From Fluviibacter sp039805725 (lineage in GTDB: Bacteria > Pseudomonadota > Gammaproteobacteria > Burkholderiales > Rhodocyclaceae): 27,798 nt of DNA. This document shows, piece by piece, positions 1 to 5,985 of the stretch. The DNA is taken from contig JBDLTT010000049.1 in assembly GCA_039805725.1 (NCBI GenBank), positions 1-27,798 on the forward strand, read 5' to 3'. The notes under the pieces are model-generated. The model ran no database searches and was not told where the DNA came from. It worked only from the letters and a program-made list of their open reading frames with translations. Position 1 is the stretch's first letter, and each line of letters begins with the position of its first letter. The translations under genes were made by a program, and so were the position numbers.

Positions 1-35
1 AGGTAGACCCAGGTCTGGTTCAGACGTTCAGGCAT
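1..35 (-). CDS. lrgB: LrgB/CidB-like membrane protein, first codons only (partial)
   Basis: Only the first 11 complete codons are in the window, running off the left edge. On the minus strand an ATG at 35-33 overlaps the last codons and TGA stop of the lrgA-like gene by 8 bases, as expected for a translationally coupled lrgAB or cidAB pair. The visible residues include a WVYL stretch close to the N terminus, which is common at the start of LrgB/CidB proteins. The identity rests mostly on this position directly after an LrgA-like gene, so it is a context-based call. Confidence 0.5.
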   Translation of the reverse strand, partial: MPERLNQTWVY

Positions 36-402
36 CGCGTGCCTCCGCAGTTGGTTGACGATGCGTTAACGCTTTCAAGATCAGGGCGGTGACGGCCATG
101 CCACCGATCGTGCTGACGATGAGGGCCGCAGTGATCGGCAGCCATTCATCGGTAATCAGCTGCAGATAAATCATCACACCGGTGCCGGCCGGGACGAAGA
201 GTAGTGAGAGATGTTGTAACAGCACGTTTGCCGTGTGTTGCATCGTTTGCGGTATGGGACGACCCAGATGGCCGCGGATAACCAGGGTGCAAAAGAGCAG
301 CGCCATACCGATGACCGGCCCGGGCACGGGCAGCGACAACACCCGCGCCAGAACTTCGCCCGCGAGTTGGTAGACCAGCAACCAGGTTAGCGCAGCAATC
401 AT
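28..402 (-). CDS. lrgA: CidA/LrgA family holin-like membrane protein
   Basis: This is a 124-residue hydrophobic protein with four predicted membrane segments. Its family features are the PxPGPVIGM motif near residue 30 and the LxFVPAGxGVM motif in the middle. CidA/LrgA proteins were described as holin-like regulators of murein hydrolase activity. In Bacillus subtilis the LrgA/LrgB pair PftAB is reported to act as a pyruvate facilitator, which would fit the neighbouring glyoxylate-shunt genes. The ATG at 402 is preferred to an upstream in-frame TTG at 417 because a GAGGGA ribosome binding site lies 7 bases before it. The gene follows aceB on the same strand, with a stem-loop between them, and overlaps the next gene, probably lrgB. 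The family call is secure; the physiological role is inference. Confidence 0.9.
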   Translation of the reverse strand: MIAALTWLLVYQLAGEVLARVLSLPVPGPVIGMALLFCTLVIRGHLGRPIPQTMQHTANVLLQHLSLLFVPAGTGVMIYLQLITDEWLPITAALIVSTIGGMAVTALILKALTHRQPTAEARDA

Positions 403-419
403 TGTGCAGTCCCTCAAAT

Positions 420-447
420 GAAGACGGCACCCGCAGGTGCCGTCTTC
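420..447 (-). terminator. Stem-loop between aceB and lrgA, terminator or attenuator
   Basis: A perfect 12-bp stem (GAAGACGGCACC pairing with GGTGCCGTCTTC) encloses a 4-base loop. It begins 14 bases after the aceB stop on the minus strand. It is followed only by a short ATTT rather than a long U-run, and the lrgA ribosome binding site begins 4 bases after the stem. It is therefore either a weak terminator of aceB or an attenuator controlling read-through into lrgA. Confidence 0.7.
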
Positions 448-461
448 GAACGCATTGCCTG

Positions 462-2060
462 TTAGGCCATGGCTTCGTACAACGGCAGTGTCAGGAACTC
501 CGGATATTCCGGGGTCAACGACATCTTATCGAAGATGACCGCAGCCTGATCGTAGGTATCGGTCTTTTCGCCTTGCGCCGTCACCGTGGCTTTGACCTTG
601 GCCAGCTCTTCGGCAATCATCGGACGAACCATCTCGACAGTGACCTTGCGGCCATCATCCAGCACTCCTTTTGGTGAAACGACCCATTGCCAGACCTGGG
701 AACGCGAGATCTCGGCGGTGGCGGCGTCTTCCATCAGGTTGTGGATGGGCACACAACCGTTACCGGCCAGCCAGCTACCGAGGTAGTGGATGCCAACGTT
801 GATGTTGTTGCGCAGACCGGCTTCGGTGATCGGCTGTTCCGGCTGGAAGTTGAGGAAATCCTTGGCGCCGAAGTTTTCGGTGCGTTGCTTGTCCCACTGA
901 TTCGGGCGATCGCCCAGCACCTTCTGGAATTCTTCGGCCGCGATCGACACCAGGCCCGGGTGCGCCACCCAGCCGCCGTCGAAGCCGTCGTTGGCATCGC
1001 GTGCCTTGTCGTGGCGGATACCAGCCAACGCTTTTTCATTGGCGACCGGATCGTTCTTGATCGGAATCAGCGCCGACATACCGCCCATGGCCGGTGCGCC
1101 GCGCTTGTGACAGGCCTTGACCAGCGCCAGCGCGTACGAACGCATGAAGGGCACTTCCATCGTGATAGCACCACGATTGGCCAGACAGAAATCCTTGTTC
1201 TTCTTGAATTTCTTGATGCAGCTGAAGATGTAATCCCAACGGCCAGCGTTCAGGCCTGCCGAGTGCTCGCGGAGTTCGTACAGGATTTCTTCCATTTCGA
1301 AGGTGGCGAGAATGGTTTCGACCAGTACGGTGGCCTTGATCGTGCCTTGCGGCAGACCGATTTCGTTCTGGGCCATCACGAAGATGTCGTTCCACAGACG
1401 GGCCTCCAGATGGCTTTCCATCTTGGGCAGATAGAAGAAGGGACCGGCGCCGCGGGCGATCTGTTCCTTGGCGTTATGGAAGAAGACCAGGCCAAAGTCG
1501 AAGATGCCGCCGGAGACGCGTTGGCCGTCGACCAGCACGTGCTTCTCGTCCAGATGCCAACCGCGCGGACGGATCTGCAGAGTGGCGATCTTGTCGTTCA
1601 GTTTGTATTCTTTGCCGGCATCGGTTTTAAAAGCCAGCTTGCGACGGATGGCGTCGTACAGATTGATCTGGCCCTGGATCTGGTTTTCCCAGTTCGGGCT
1701 ATTCGAATCTTCAAAGTCGGTCATGTACGAATCAGCGCCCGAGTTGAAGGCGTTGATGATCATCTTGGCTTCGACCGGGCCGGTGATCTCGGTGCGACGA
1801 CGCTCCAGCGCCTTCGGCAGCGGGGCGATTTTCCAGTCGCCTTCGCGAATGGCTTTGGTTTCCGGCAGAAAATCCGGCATTTCACCGGCATCGATACGTG
1901 CCTGGCGCTCGACGCGCTTCTTCAGTAGTTCCTGACGACGCGGTTCGAAAGCGCGGTGCAGTTTGGCGACGAACTCGAGGGCTTCGGGGGTCAGGATTTC
2001 TTCGTAGCGGGCGCCGATCGGGGCGTTAATCTGAACGCCGGCAGGCAGTTTGAGGCTCAT
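462..2060 (-). CDS. aceB: Malate synthase A
   Basis: Malate synthase condenses glyoxylate with acetyl-CoA to give malate, the second step of the glyoxylate shunt, and works in the cytoplasm. The 532-residue length matches the A-type enzyme (about 533 in E. coli) rather than the longer G type. Visible family features are TDFEDSNSPNW near residues 114-124, RPRGWH at 164-169 (with the catalytic arginine), VLVETILATFEMEEIL at 245-260 and the signature GLNAGRWDY at 269-277. The ATG at 2060 has a GGAG ribosome binding site 7 bases upstream. It is divergent from a LysR-type regulator across a 150-bp AT-rich region, and aceA lies about 1.7 kb away on the same strand. Its upstream region shares a palindromic sequence with aceA, suggesting joint control. 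Confidence 0.98.
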   Translation of the reverse strand: MSLKLPAGVQINAPIGARYEEILTPEALEFVAKLHRAFEPRRQELLKKRVERQARIDAGEMPDFLPETKAIREGDWKIAPLPKALERRRTEITGPVEAKMIINAFNSGADSYMTDFEDSNSPNWENQIQGQINLYDAIRRKLAFKTDAGKEYKLNDKIATLQIRPRGWHLDEKHVLVDGQRVSGGIFDFGLVFFHNAKEQIARGAGPFFYLPKMESHLEARLWNDIFVMAQNEIGLPQGTIKATVLVETILATFEMEEILYELREHSAGLNAGRWDYIFSCIKKFKKNKDFCLANRGAITMEVPFMRSYALALVKACHKRGAPAMGGMSALIPIKNDPVANEKALAGIRHDKARDANDGFDGGWVAHPGLVSIAAEEFQKVLGDRPNQWDKQRTENFGAKDFLNFQPEQPITEAGLRNNINVGIHYLGSWLAGNGCVPIHNLMEDAATAEISRSQVWQWVVSPKGVLDDGRKVTVEMVRPMIAEELAKVKATVTAQGEKTDTYDQAAVIFDKMSLTPEYPEFLTLPLYEAMA

Positions 2061-2109
2061 CGGGAACTCCAGTCAATCAATAGGAATGCGTTAAAAAAGT
2101 CGATAAAAA

Positions 2110-2125
2110 ATTCAACAGATTGAAT
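2110..2125. promoter_or_regulatory. Palindromic operator candidate upstream of aceB
   Basis: ATTCAA, four bases, then TTGAAT forms a perfect inverted repeat. Its core TCAACAGATTGA (2112-2123) matches a sequence upstream of aceA (5269-5280) at 11 of 12 positions. On the minus strand it directly follows a TAGAAT hexamer (2129-2124) that could be the aceB -10 box, so a bound protein would cover the start of transcription. The binding protein is unknown; the divergent LysR regulator is one candidate. Confidence 0.45.
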
Positions 2126-2128
2126 TCT

Positions 2129-2189
2129 ATTCCAGGCAAAATGGAATTAAAAGGTGTAAAAATATCTGTTCTTCTTATACTTAAAGTAT
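2129..2189. promoter_or_regulatory. Further inverted repeats in the aceB-lysR divergent promoter region
   Basis: Two more inverted repeats are visible. ATTCCA at 2129-2134 pairs with TGGAAT at 2142-2147 across 7 bases. ATACTT A AAGTAT at 2177-2189 is a perfect 6-1-6 palindrome lying 21 bases before the LysR start codon. Their position in an AT-rich divergent intergenic region is typical for LysR-type or other operator sites, but no protein can be assigned from sequence alone. Confidence 0.3.
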
Positions 2190-2210
2190 CAACTAGAATT
2201 CGGAATCTCC

Positions 2211-3170
2211 ATGAACCCATTCAAGGAAATGCAGGCGTTGGTGCTGGTGGCGACGCACGGGTCGTTATCTGCGGCGGCGCGCGTCGAAGGGGTGACGCCG
2301 GCGATTATGGCGCGCCGGCTGGATGCACTGGAAGAACGCCTTGGTTCGCGCTTGATTCACCGGACGACGCGGCGCATCTCGCTGACCGAATCGGGCCAGA
2401 ATTATCTGGAAGATTGCATACGCATTCTCAATGATCTGGCCAGTGCCGAAGCCGCCGCCGCACGCGGCAGCATTCAGGCCACCGGTCACTTGCGCGTGAC
2501 CGCACCGGCGGGTTTCGGACGCCGTCATGTGGCGCCACATGTGCAGCGCTTTCTCGCCCAGCATCAGGAGGTGAGCGTCACGCTGGATCTATCGGATCGA
2601 TTGGTCGATCTGGTCAACGAGGGTTTTGATTGCGGAATTCGTCTGGGTGAGCTGGCCGATTCGAATCTGGTGTCGGTGCGTTTGGCCGAGATGCGTCGGG
2701 TGGTGGTGGGTGCGCCGGGCTATCTGGCGCGGCATGGCGTCCCGCAAACGCCGGATGATTTACTCAAGCACGATTGTCTGGCACTGGGACCGCAACGTGG
2801 TTGGACCTTTCGGGTGAACCCTGATGCAGGCGGTCAGAGCGTGAAGACTCGTAGCATTCGCGTGAAGGGCGCGATGGAATGCAACGATGGTGTGGTGCTG
2901 GCCGAATGGGCGCGTTCCGGCGGTGGGCTGGCCTGGCGTTCGATGTGGGAGGTCGGCGAGGATCTGCAATCGGGCCGTCTGGTCAGCGTGCTCAACGATT
3001 GGGCCGCGCCGCCAGTGGGAATCTATGCTGTATTTCCGGAGCGTCGGCACTTACCGTTGAAAGTGCGCGCATTTGTGGATTTGTTGAAGGATGCCTACGC
3101 CCAGAAAGACTACTGGCTGCCGCAGCAGCCAGTAGTTGCGAAGCGTCAGGCAACGCCTAATGAGCGTTAG
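2211..3170 (+). CDS. LysR family transcriptional regulator
   Basis: This 319-residue protein has the LysR layout: an N-terminal winged helix-turn-helix (about residues 3-62, with GSLSAAAR, RRLDALEERLG and RTTRRISLTESG) followed by a periplasmic-binding-protein-like effector domain. The sequence resembles the large CrgA/DsdC-like subgroup. It is transcribed divergently from malate synthase, the classic arrangement of a LysR regulator and its target, so control of aceB (and perhaps aceA) is a reasonable inference. No clear ribosome binding site precedes the ATG. Its TAG stop overlaps the TAA stop of the convergent tpx gene, and its last codons contain a strong stem-loop that probably serves as the tpx terminator. 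The effector ligand is unknown. Confidence 0.95.
   Translation: MNPFKEMQALVLVATHGSLSAAARVEGVTPAIMARRLDALEERLGSRLIHRTTRRISLTESGQNYLEDCIRILNDLASAEAAAARGSIQATGHLRVTAPAGFGRRHVAPHVQRFLAQHQEVSVTLDLSDRLVDLVNEGFDCGIRLGELADSNLVSVRLAEMRRVVVGAPGYLARHGVPQTPDDLLKHDCLALGPQRGWTFRVNPDAGGQSVKTRSIRVKGAMECNDGVVLAEWARSGGGLAWRSMWEVGEDLQSGRLVSVLNDWAAPPVGIYAVFPERRHLPLKVRAFVDLLKDAYAQKDYWLPQQPVVAKRQATPNER
3109..3136 (-). terminator. tpx terminator embedded in the LysR coding end
   Basis: A perfect 12-bp stem (ACTACTGGCTGC pairing with GCAGCCAGTAGT) with a 4-base loop lies about 30 bases past the tpx stop. On the minus strand it is followed by CTTTCT, a weak U-tract. It lies entirely within codons near the C terminus of the LysR gene. 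It is the only plausible terminator for tpx here. Confidence 0.6.
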
Positions 3171-3670
3171 GCCAGTACCGCCAGCGCCGCGTCGTAGTTG
3201 GGCTCGTTCTTGATCTCGCTGACGAGCTCGCTGTGCAGAACGCGATTGTTTTCATCGAGCACAACCACCGCACGAGCGGTCAGACCCGCGATCGGGCCGG
3301 ATTCGATGGCGACGCCGTAGTGCACCATGAATTCACGGCCGCGCATGGTCGATAGTGTCTGCACATTATCCAGGCCTTCGGCGCCGCAGAAGCGCGACTG
3401 CGCAAATGGTAGATCGGCTGAAATGCACAGCACGACGGTGTTTTTGAGTTGGCTGGCCTTGGCGTTGAATTGACGGACCGAGGTAGCGCAGGTGGGTGTA
3501 TCGACGCTGGGGAAAATATTCAGCACTTTACGTTTGCCTGCGAAGCTTTCGAGGCTCGCATCGCTCAGATCTTTTGCGACGAGTTTGAAGGCCGGTGCTG
3601 TGGCGCCGACTTTTGGGAGGGTGCCGCCGACTTGAATGGCGTTGCCGCCGAGCGTGACTGTCTGGGTCAT
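3167..3670 (-). CDS. tpx: Thiol peroxidase, atypical 2-Cys peroxiredoxin
   Basis: Tpx reduces hydrogen peroxide and organic hydroperoxides with electrons from thioredoxin. The 167-residue length is typical. The peroxidatic cysteine sits in SVDTPTCATSVR at Cys61 and the resolving cysteine in SRFCGAEG at Cys95. A third cysteine is at Cys82. All three positions are the same as in E. coli Tpx. An AAGGA ribosome binding site lies 8 bases before the ATG. It is convergent with the LysR gene, their stop codons overlapping, and lies downstream of aceA on the same strand behind a strong terminator, so it is probably a separate transcription unit. An inverted repeat at 3708-3726 may be a regulatory site. 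Confidence 0.97.
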   Translation of the reverse strand: MTQTVTLGGNAIQVGGTLPKVGATAPAFKLVAKDLSDASLESFAGKRKVLNIFPSVDTPTCATSVRQFNAKASQLKNTVVLCISADLPFAQSRFCGAEGLDNVQTLSTMRGREFMVHYGVAIESGPIAGLTARAVVVLDENNRVLHSELVSEIKNEPNYDAALAVLA

Positions 3671-3707
3671 GATGGGGTCCTTGGGTGTGAGTTGTTCTAT
3701 GATGAGT

Positions 3708-3726
3708 GCTACATGCTCAGTGTAGC
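3708..3726. promoter_or_regulatory. Inverted repeat upstream of tpx
   Basis: GCTACA and TGTAGC form a perfect 6-bp inverted repeat separated by 7 bases, centred about 47 bases upstream of the tpx start codon. The spacing suits a dimeric regulator. It does not match the four-part OxyR consensus well, so the regulator is unassigned. Confidence 0.25.
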
Positions 3727-3744
3727 GTGAGTCGGTACAAACAA

Positions 3745-3768
3745 AAACAGCACCCGTAGGTGCTGTTT
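3745..3768 (-). terminator. Intrinsic terminator of aceA
   Basis: A 10-bp stem (AAACAGCACC pairing with GGTGCTGTTT) with a 4-base loop begins 20 bases after the aceA stop. On the minus strand it is followed by a T-rich stretch (TTGTTTGT), making it a strong intrinsic terminator. Its GCACC/GGTGC core resembles the stem-loop after aceB. Confidence 0.85.
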
Positions 3769-3788
3769 CTGCTGAAGCATGACAGTTC

Positions 3789-5099
3789 TCAGTGGAACTG
3801 TTCTTCTTCGGTCGAACCGGTCAGCGCCTTGACGCTGGACGAGCCACCTTGAATCACGGTAGTGACTTCGTCGAAATAACCGGTACCCACTTCCTGTTGG
3901 TGCGAGACGAAGGTGTAACCCTGGTCACGCGCAGCAAATTCGGGCTCTTGCACCATTTCGACATAGTGCTTCATGCCTTCGCCGCCTGCGTAGGCCTTGG
4001 CGAACTTGAAAGTGTTGTACCAGTTGACATGGATGCCAGCCAGGGTGATGAACTGGTACTTGTAACCCAGCGCCGACAGCTCTTCCTGGAAAGAAGCGAT
4101 TTGCTTGTCGTTGAGGTTCTTCTTCCAGTTGAACGACGGCGAGCAGTTGTACGACAGCAGCTTGCCCGGGCAGGCGGCCAGCACCGCTTGAGCAAATTCG
4201 CGGGCGAAGCCGATATCGGGTACACCGGTTTCACACCAGACCAGGTCAGCGTACGGTGCGTAGGCGACGCCACGGCTGATCGACTGCTCCAGACCGTTCT
4301 TGACGCGGAAGAAACCTTCCTGGGTGCGTTCACCAGTCAGGAAGGGCTTGTCGTTCTCATCGTAGTCCGAGGTGATCAGGTTGGCGGCCTCGGCATCGGT
4401 ACGGGCCAGGATCAGCGTCGGCACGCCCATGACGTCGGCGGCGAAACGCGCCGCAATCAGCTTCTCGATGGCTTCACGGGTCGGTACGAGCACTTTGCCG
4501 CCCATGTGGCCACACTTCTTGGCGGCCGCCAGCTGGTCTTCGAAGTGAACGCCCGCAGCACCGGCGGCGATCATGTTCTTCATCAGTTCAAAAGCATTCA
4601 ACACGCCACCGAAACCGGCTTCAGCATCAGCGACGATTGGCAGGAAGTAATCGATGAAATCCTTGTCGCCCGGGTTGATGCCACGCGACCACTGGATTTC
4701 GTCAGCGCGCTTGAAGGTGTTGTTGATGCGGCGAACCATGGTCGGCACCGAATCATAAGCGTACAGCGACTGATCCGGGTACATGGTTTCCGAGGTGTTG
4801 CCGTCGGCAGCAACCTGCCAGCCCGAAAGGTACACGGCTTCTAGGCCAGCCTTGGCCTGTTGCATCGCTTGACCGGCAGTGATGGCGCCGAAAGCATTGA
4901 CATAACCCTTCTTGGCCCCGCCGTTGACTTTTTCCCAGAGTACTTTGGCACCACGTTGCGCCAGGGTGTATTCCGGCTGCAGGGAGCCGCGCAGACGGAC
5001 GACGTCGGCAGCGGTGTAACCGCGCTTGACGCCTTTCCAGCGGGGGTTTTCTGCCCAGTCTTTTTCCAGGGCGGCGATTTGCTGTTCACGAGTTGCCAT
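3789..5099 (-). CDS. aceA: Isocitrate lyase
   Basis: Isocitrate lyase splits isocitrate into succinate and glyoxylate, the first step of the glyoxylate shunt; malate synthase, encoded nearby, uses the product. The chosen start gives 436 residues, like E. coli AceA (434). Family features include the catalytic loop KKCGHMGGK near residue 195, VHFEDQ just before it, and NCSPSFNW in the C-terminal half. Of several in-frame ATGs, the one at 5099 is preferred because AAGGA lies 6 bases upstream; the ATG at 5105 would touch that site. The upstream region is AT-rich and carries a palindrome shared with the aceB promoter. The gene has its own strong terminator. Confidence 0.97.
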   Translation of the reverse strand: MATREQQIAALEKDWAENPRWKGVKRGYTAADVVRLRGSLQPEYTLAQRGAKVLWEKVNGGAKKGYVNAFGAITAGQAMQQAKAGLEAVYLSGWQVAADGNTSETMYPDQSLYAYDSVPTMVRRINNTFKRADEIQWSRGINPGDKDFIDYFLPIVADAEAGFGGVLNAFELMKNMIAAGAAGVHFEDQLAAAKKCGHMGGKVLVPTREAIEKLIAARFAADVMGVPTLILARTDAEAANLITSDYDENDKPFLTGERTQEGFFRVKNGLEQSISRGVAYAPYADLVWCETGVPDIGFAREFAQAVLAACPGKLLSYNCSPSFNWKKNLNDKQIASFQEELSALGYKYQFITLAGIHVNWYNTFKFAKAYAGGEGMKHYVEMVQEPEFAARDQGYTFVSHQQEVGTGYFDEVTTVIQGGSSSVKALTGSTEEEQFH

Positions 5100-5248
5100 G
5101 TGCATTCCTTCAGTGGGAGAGATTGCTAAAAAATGTGTAGACGTTCGGCTCGACCCGGTGATGAACCCGAGCCATTGCGCGACATCGTATGGGGTAACTA
5201 TATACGGGTTTTGCTGCAAACGCAACAACTCTTATATAAGACATAAGA

Positions 5249-5281
5249 ATCAACAAATGCCAATATTATCAACATATTGAT
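5249..5281. promoter_or_regulatory. Operator candidates upstream of aceA
   Basis: The perfect inverted repeat ATCAA, four bases, TTGAT at 5268-5281 contains TCAACATATTGA, which differs at one position from the palindrome upstream of aceB (2112-2123). A second partial copy, ATCAACAAATGC at 5249-5260, begins 19 bases away, close to two helical turns. The half-site orientation is opposite to the FNR consensus, so this is not simply an FNR box. A regulator shared by the two glyoxylate-shunt genes is the likely explanation. Confidence 0.45.
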
Positions 5282-5325
5282 ATTGTTTTTATAAGTCAGA
5301 CTGAATATATGTGTGCGTTAGCACA

Positions 5326-5354
5326 AAAAAACCGGCCACGAGAGCCGGTTTTTT
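5326..5354. terminator. Bidirectional intrinsic terminator after rraA
   Basis: AAAAAACCGGC and GCCGGTTTTTT form an 11-bp stem around a 7-base loop, flanked by an A-run on one side and a T-run on the other. It lies about 60 bases after the rraA stop on the minus strand and would end the clpS-clpA-rraA transcript. It would also work on the plus strand. Confidence 0.9.
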
Positions 5355-5415
5355 GGGTGCCACCAGGAATAATGCCTAGTGGCGGTGTTTGTTGCTGTCC
5401 TGAGGGCGTCGCTGA

Positions 5416-5913
5416 TCAGACCAGGGGCTGCGTCGAGACGATGACGCCGTCTTCGTCGGCGCAGAGCCATTCACCCGGCCTGATCGTGACGCCACCGAAA
5501 GTCACCGGGATATCACGCTCGCCAACGTTTTTTTTCACGGTTTTCAGGGGGTGCGTATTGAGTGCCCGTACGCCGAGCGGCAGCGCATTGATCGCCGCGC
5601 TATCGCGGATGCAGCCATAGACCACCACGCCCTCCCAGCTGTTCTTGACAGCCAGTTCTGCCAGCTGATCGCCCAGCAGTGCGCAACGCAGACTGCCGCC
5701 ACCATCGATCACCAATACCTTGCCAATGCCAGGCTCGCCGAGCAGCGTGCGCACCAACGAGTTGTCTTCGAACAGTTTGAGTGTGACAGCTTTGCCGGCG
5801 AACGATGTCTTACCCCCGTAACGTTGAAACATCGGCGCGAGGATGCGCAGCTGCTCCTGCTGGATCAGCGCTTCGTTGTTGTCGAGGAGGTCAGTCGTGA
5901 GTTGTGCAGTCAT
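5416..5913 (-). CDS. rraA: RraA family ribonuclease E regulator
   Basis: The 165-residue protein belongs to the RraA / 4-hydroxy-4-methyl-2-oxoglutarate aldolase-like fold. In E. coli, RraA (161 residues) binds RNase E and inhibits it, altering mRNA decay; some relatives are aldolases. The conserved features LVIDGGGSLRCAL near the middle, WEGVVVYGCIRD, and FGGVTIRPGEWLCADEDGV near the end are all present. The ATG at 5913 is chosen over an upstream in-frame start at 5949 because GGA lies 7 bases before it and it gives the usual length. It lies 72 bases after clpA and is followed by a strong terminator, so it is probably the last gene of a clpS-clpA-rraA unit. Which of the two activities it has cannot be settled from sequence alone. 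Confidence 0.9.
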   Translation of the reverse strand: MTAQLTTDLLDNNEALIQQEQLRILAPMFQRYGGKTSFAGKAVTLKLFEDNSLVRTLLGEPGIGKVLVIDGGGSLRCALLGDQLAELAVKNSWEGVVVYGCIRDSAAINALPLGVRALNTHPLKTVKKNVGERDIPVTFGGVTIRPGEWLCADEDGVIVSTQPLV

Positions 5914-5985
5914 ATGAGTTCCAGCGTGCAACGTTTTTGATGCCGACATGAGCCGGCGGAAGATGGGGATGTATGCGCCAGATCG

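Larger units (their letters stand above)
5100..5415. other. Intergenic region between aceA and rraA
   Basis: This 316-base gap has no supportable gene. The half nearer aceA is the aceA leader and promoter region, strongly AT-rich from about 5200 to 5315. It holds the 10-bp palindrome CTTATATAAG at 5231-5240, a shared operator candidate at 5268-5281 and a degenerate copy of it at 5249-5260. A TTGGCA, 17-18 bases and CTTATA or TTATAT on the minus strand (about 5262 to 5235) is a possible aceA promoter. The half nearer rraA holds a bidirectional terminator. Confidence 0.5.

Noticed and set aside
687..1928. Long open frame (413 codons) on the plus strand opposite aceB.
   Set aside because: It is the antisense of a clear malate synthase gene in GC-rich DNA, with no recognisable protein features and no ribosome binding site.
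3697..3726. OxyR binding site upstream of tpx.
   Set aside because: Only fragments resemble ATAG/CTAT half-sites, and their spacing does not follow the 4+7 pattern.
3792..4844. Long plus-strand open frame opposite aceA.
   Set aside because: It is a shadow of the isocitrate lyase gene and has no family features.
5268..5281. FNR/CRP-type site upstream of aceA.
   Set aside because: The half-sites are ATCAA-N4-TTGAT, the reverse of the FNR arrangement TTGAT-N4-ATCAA.
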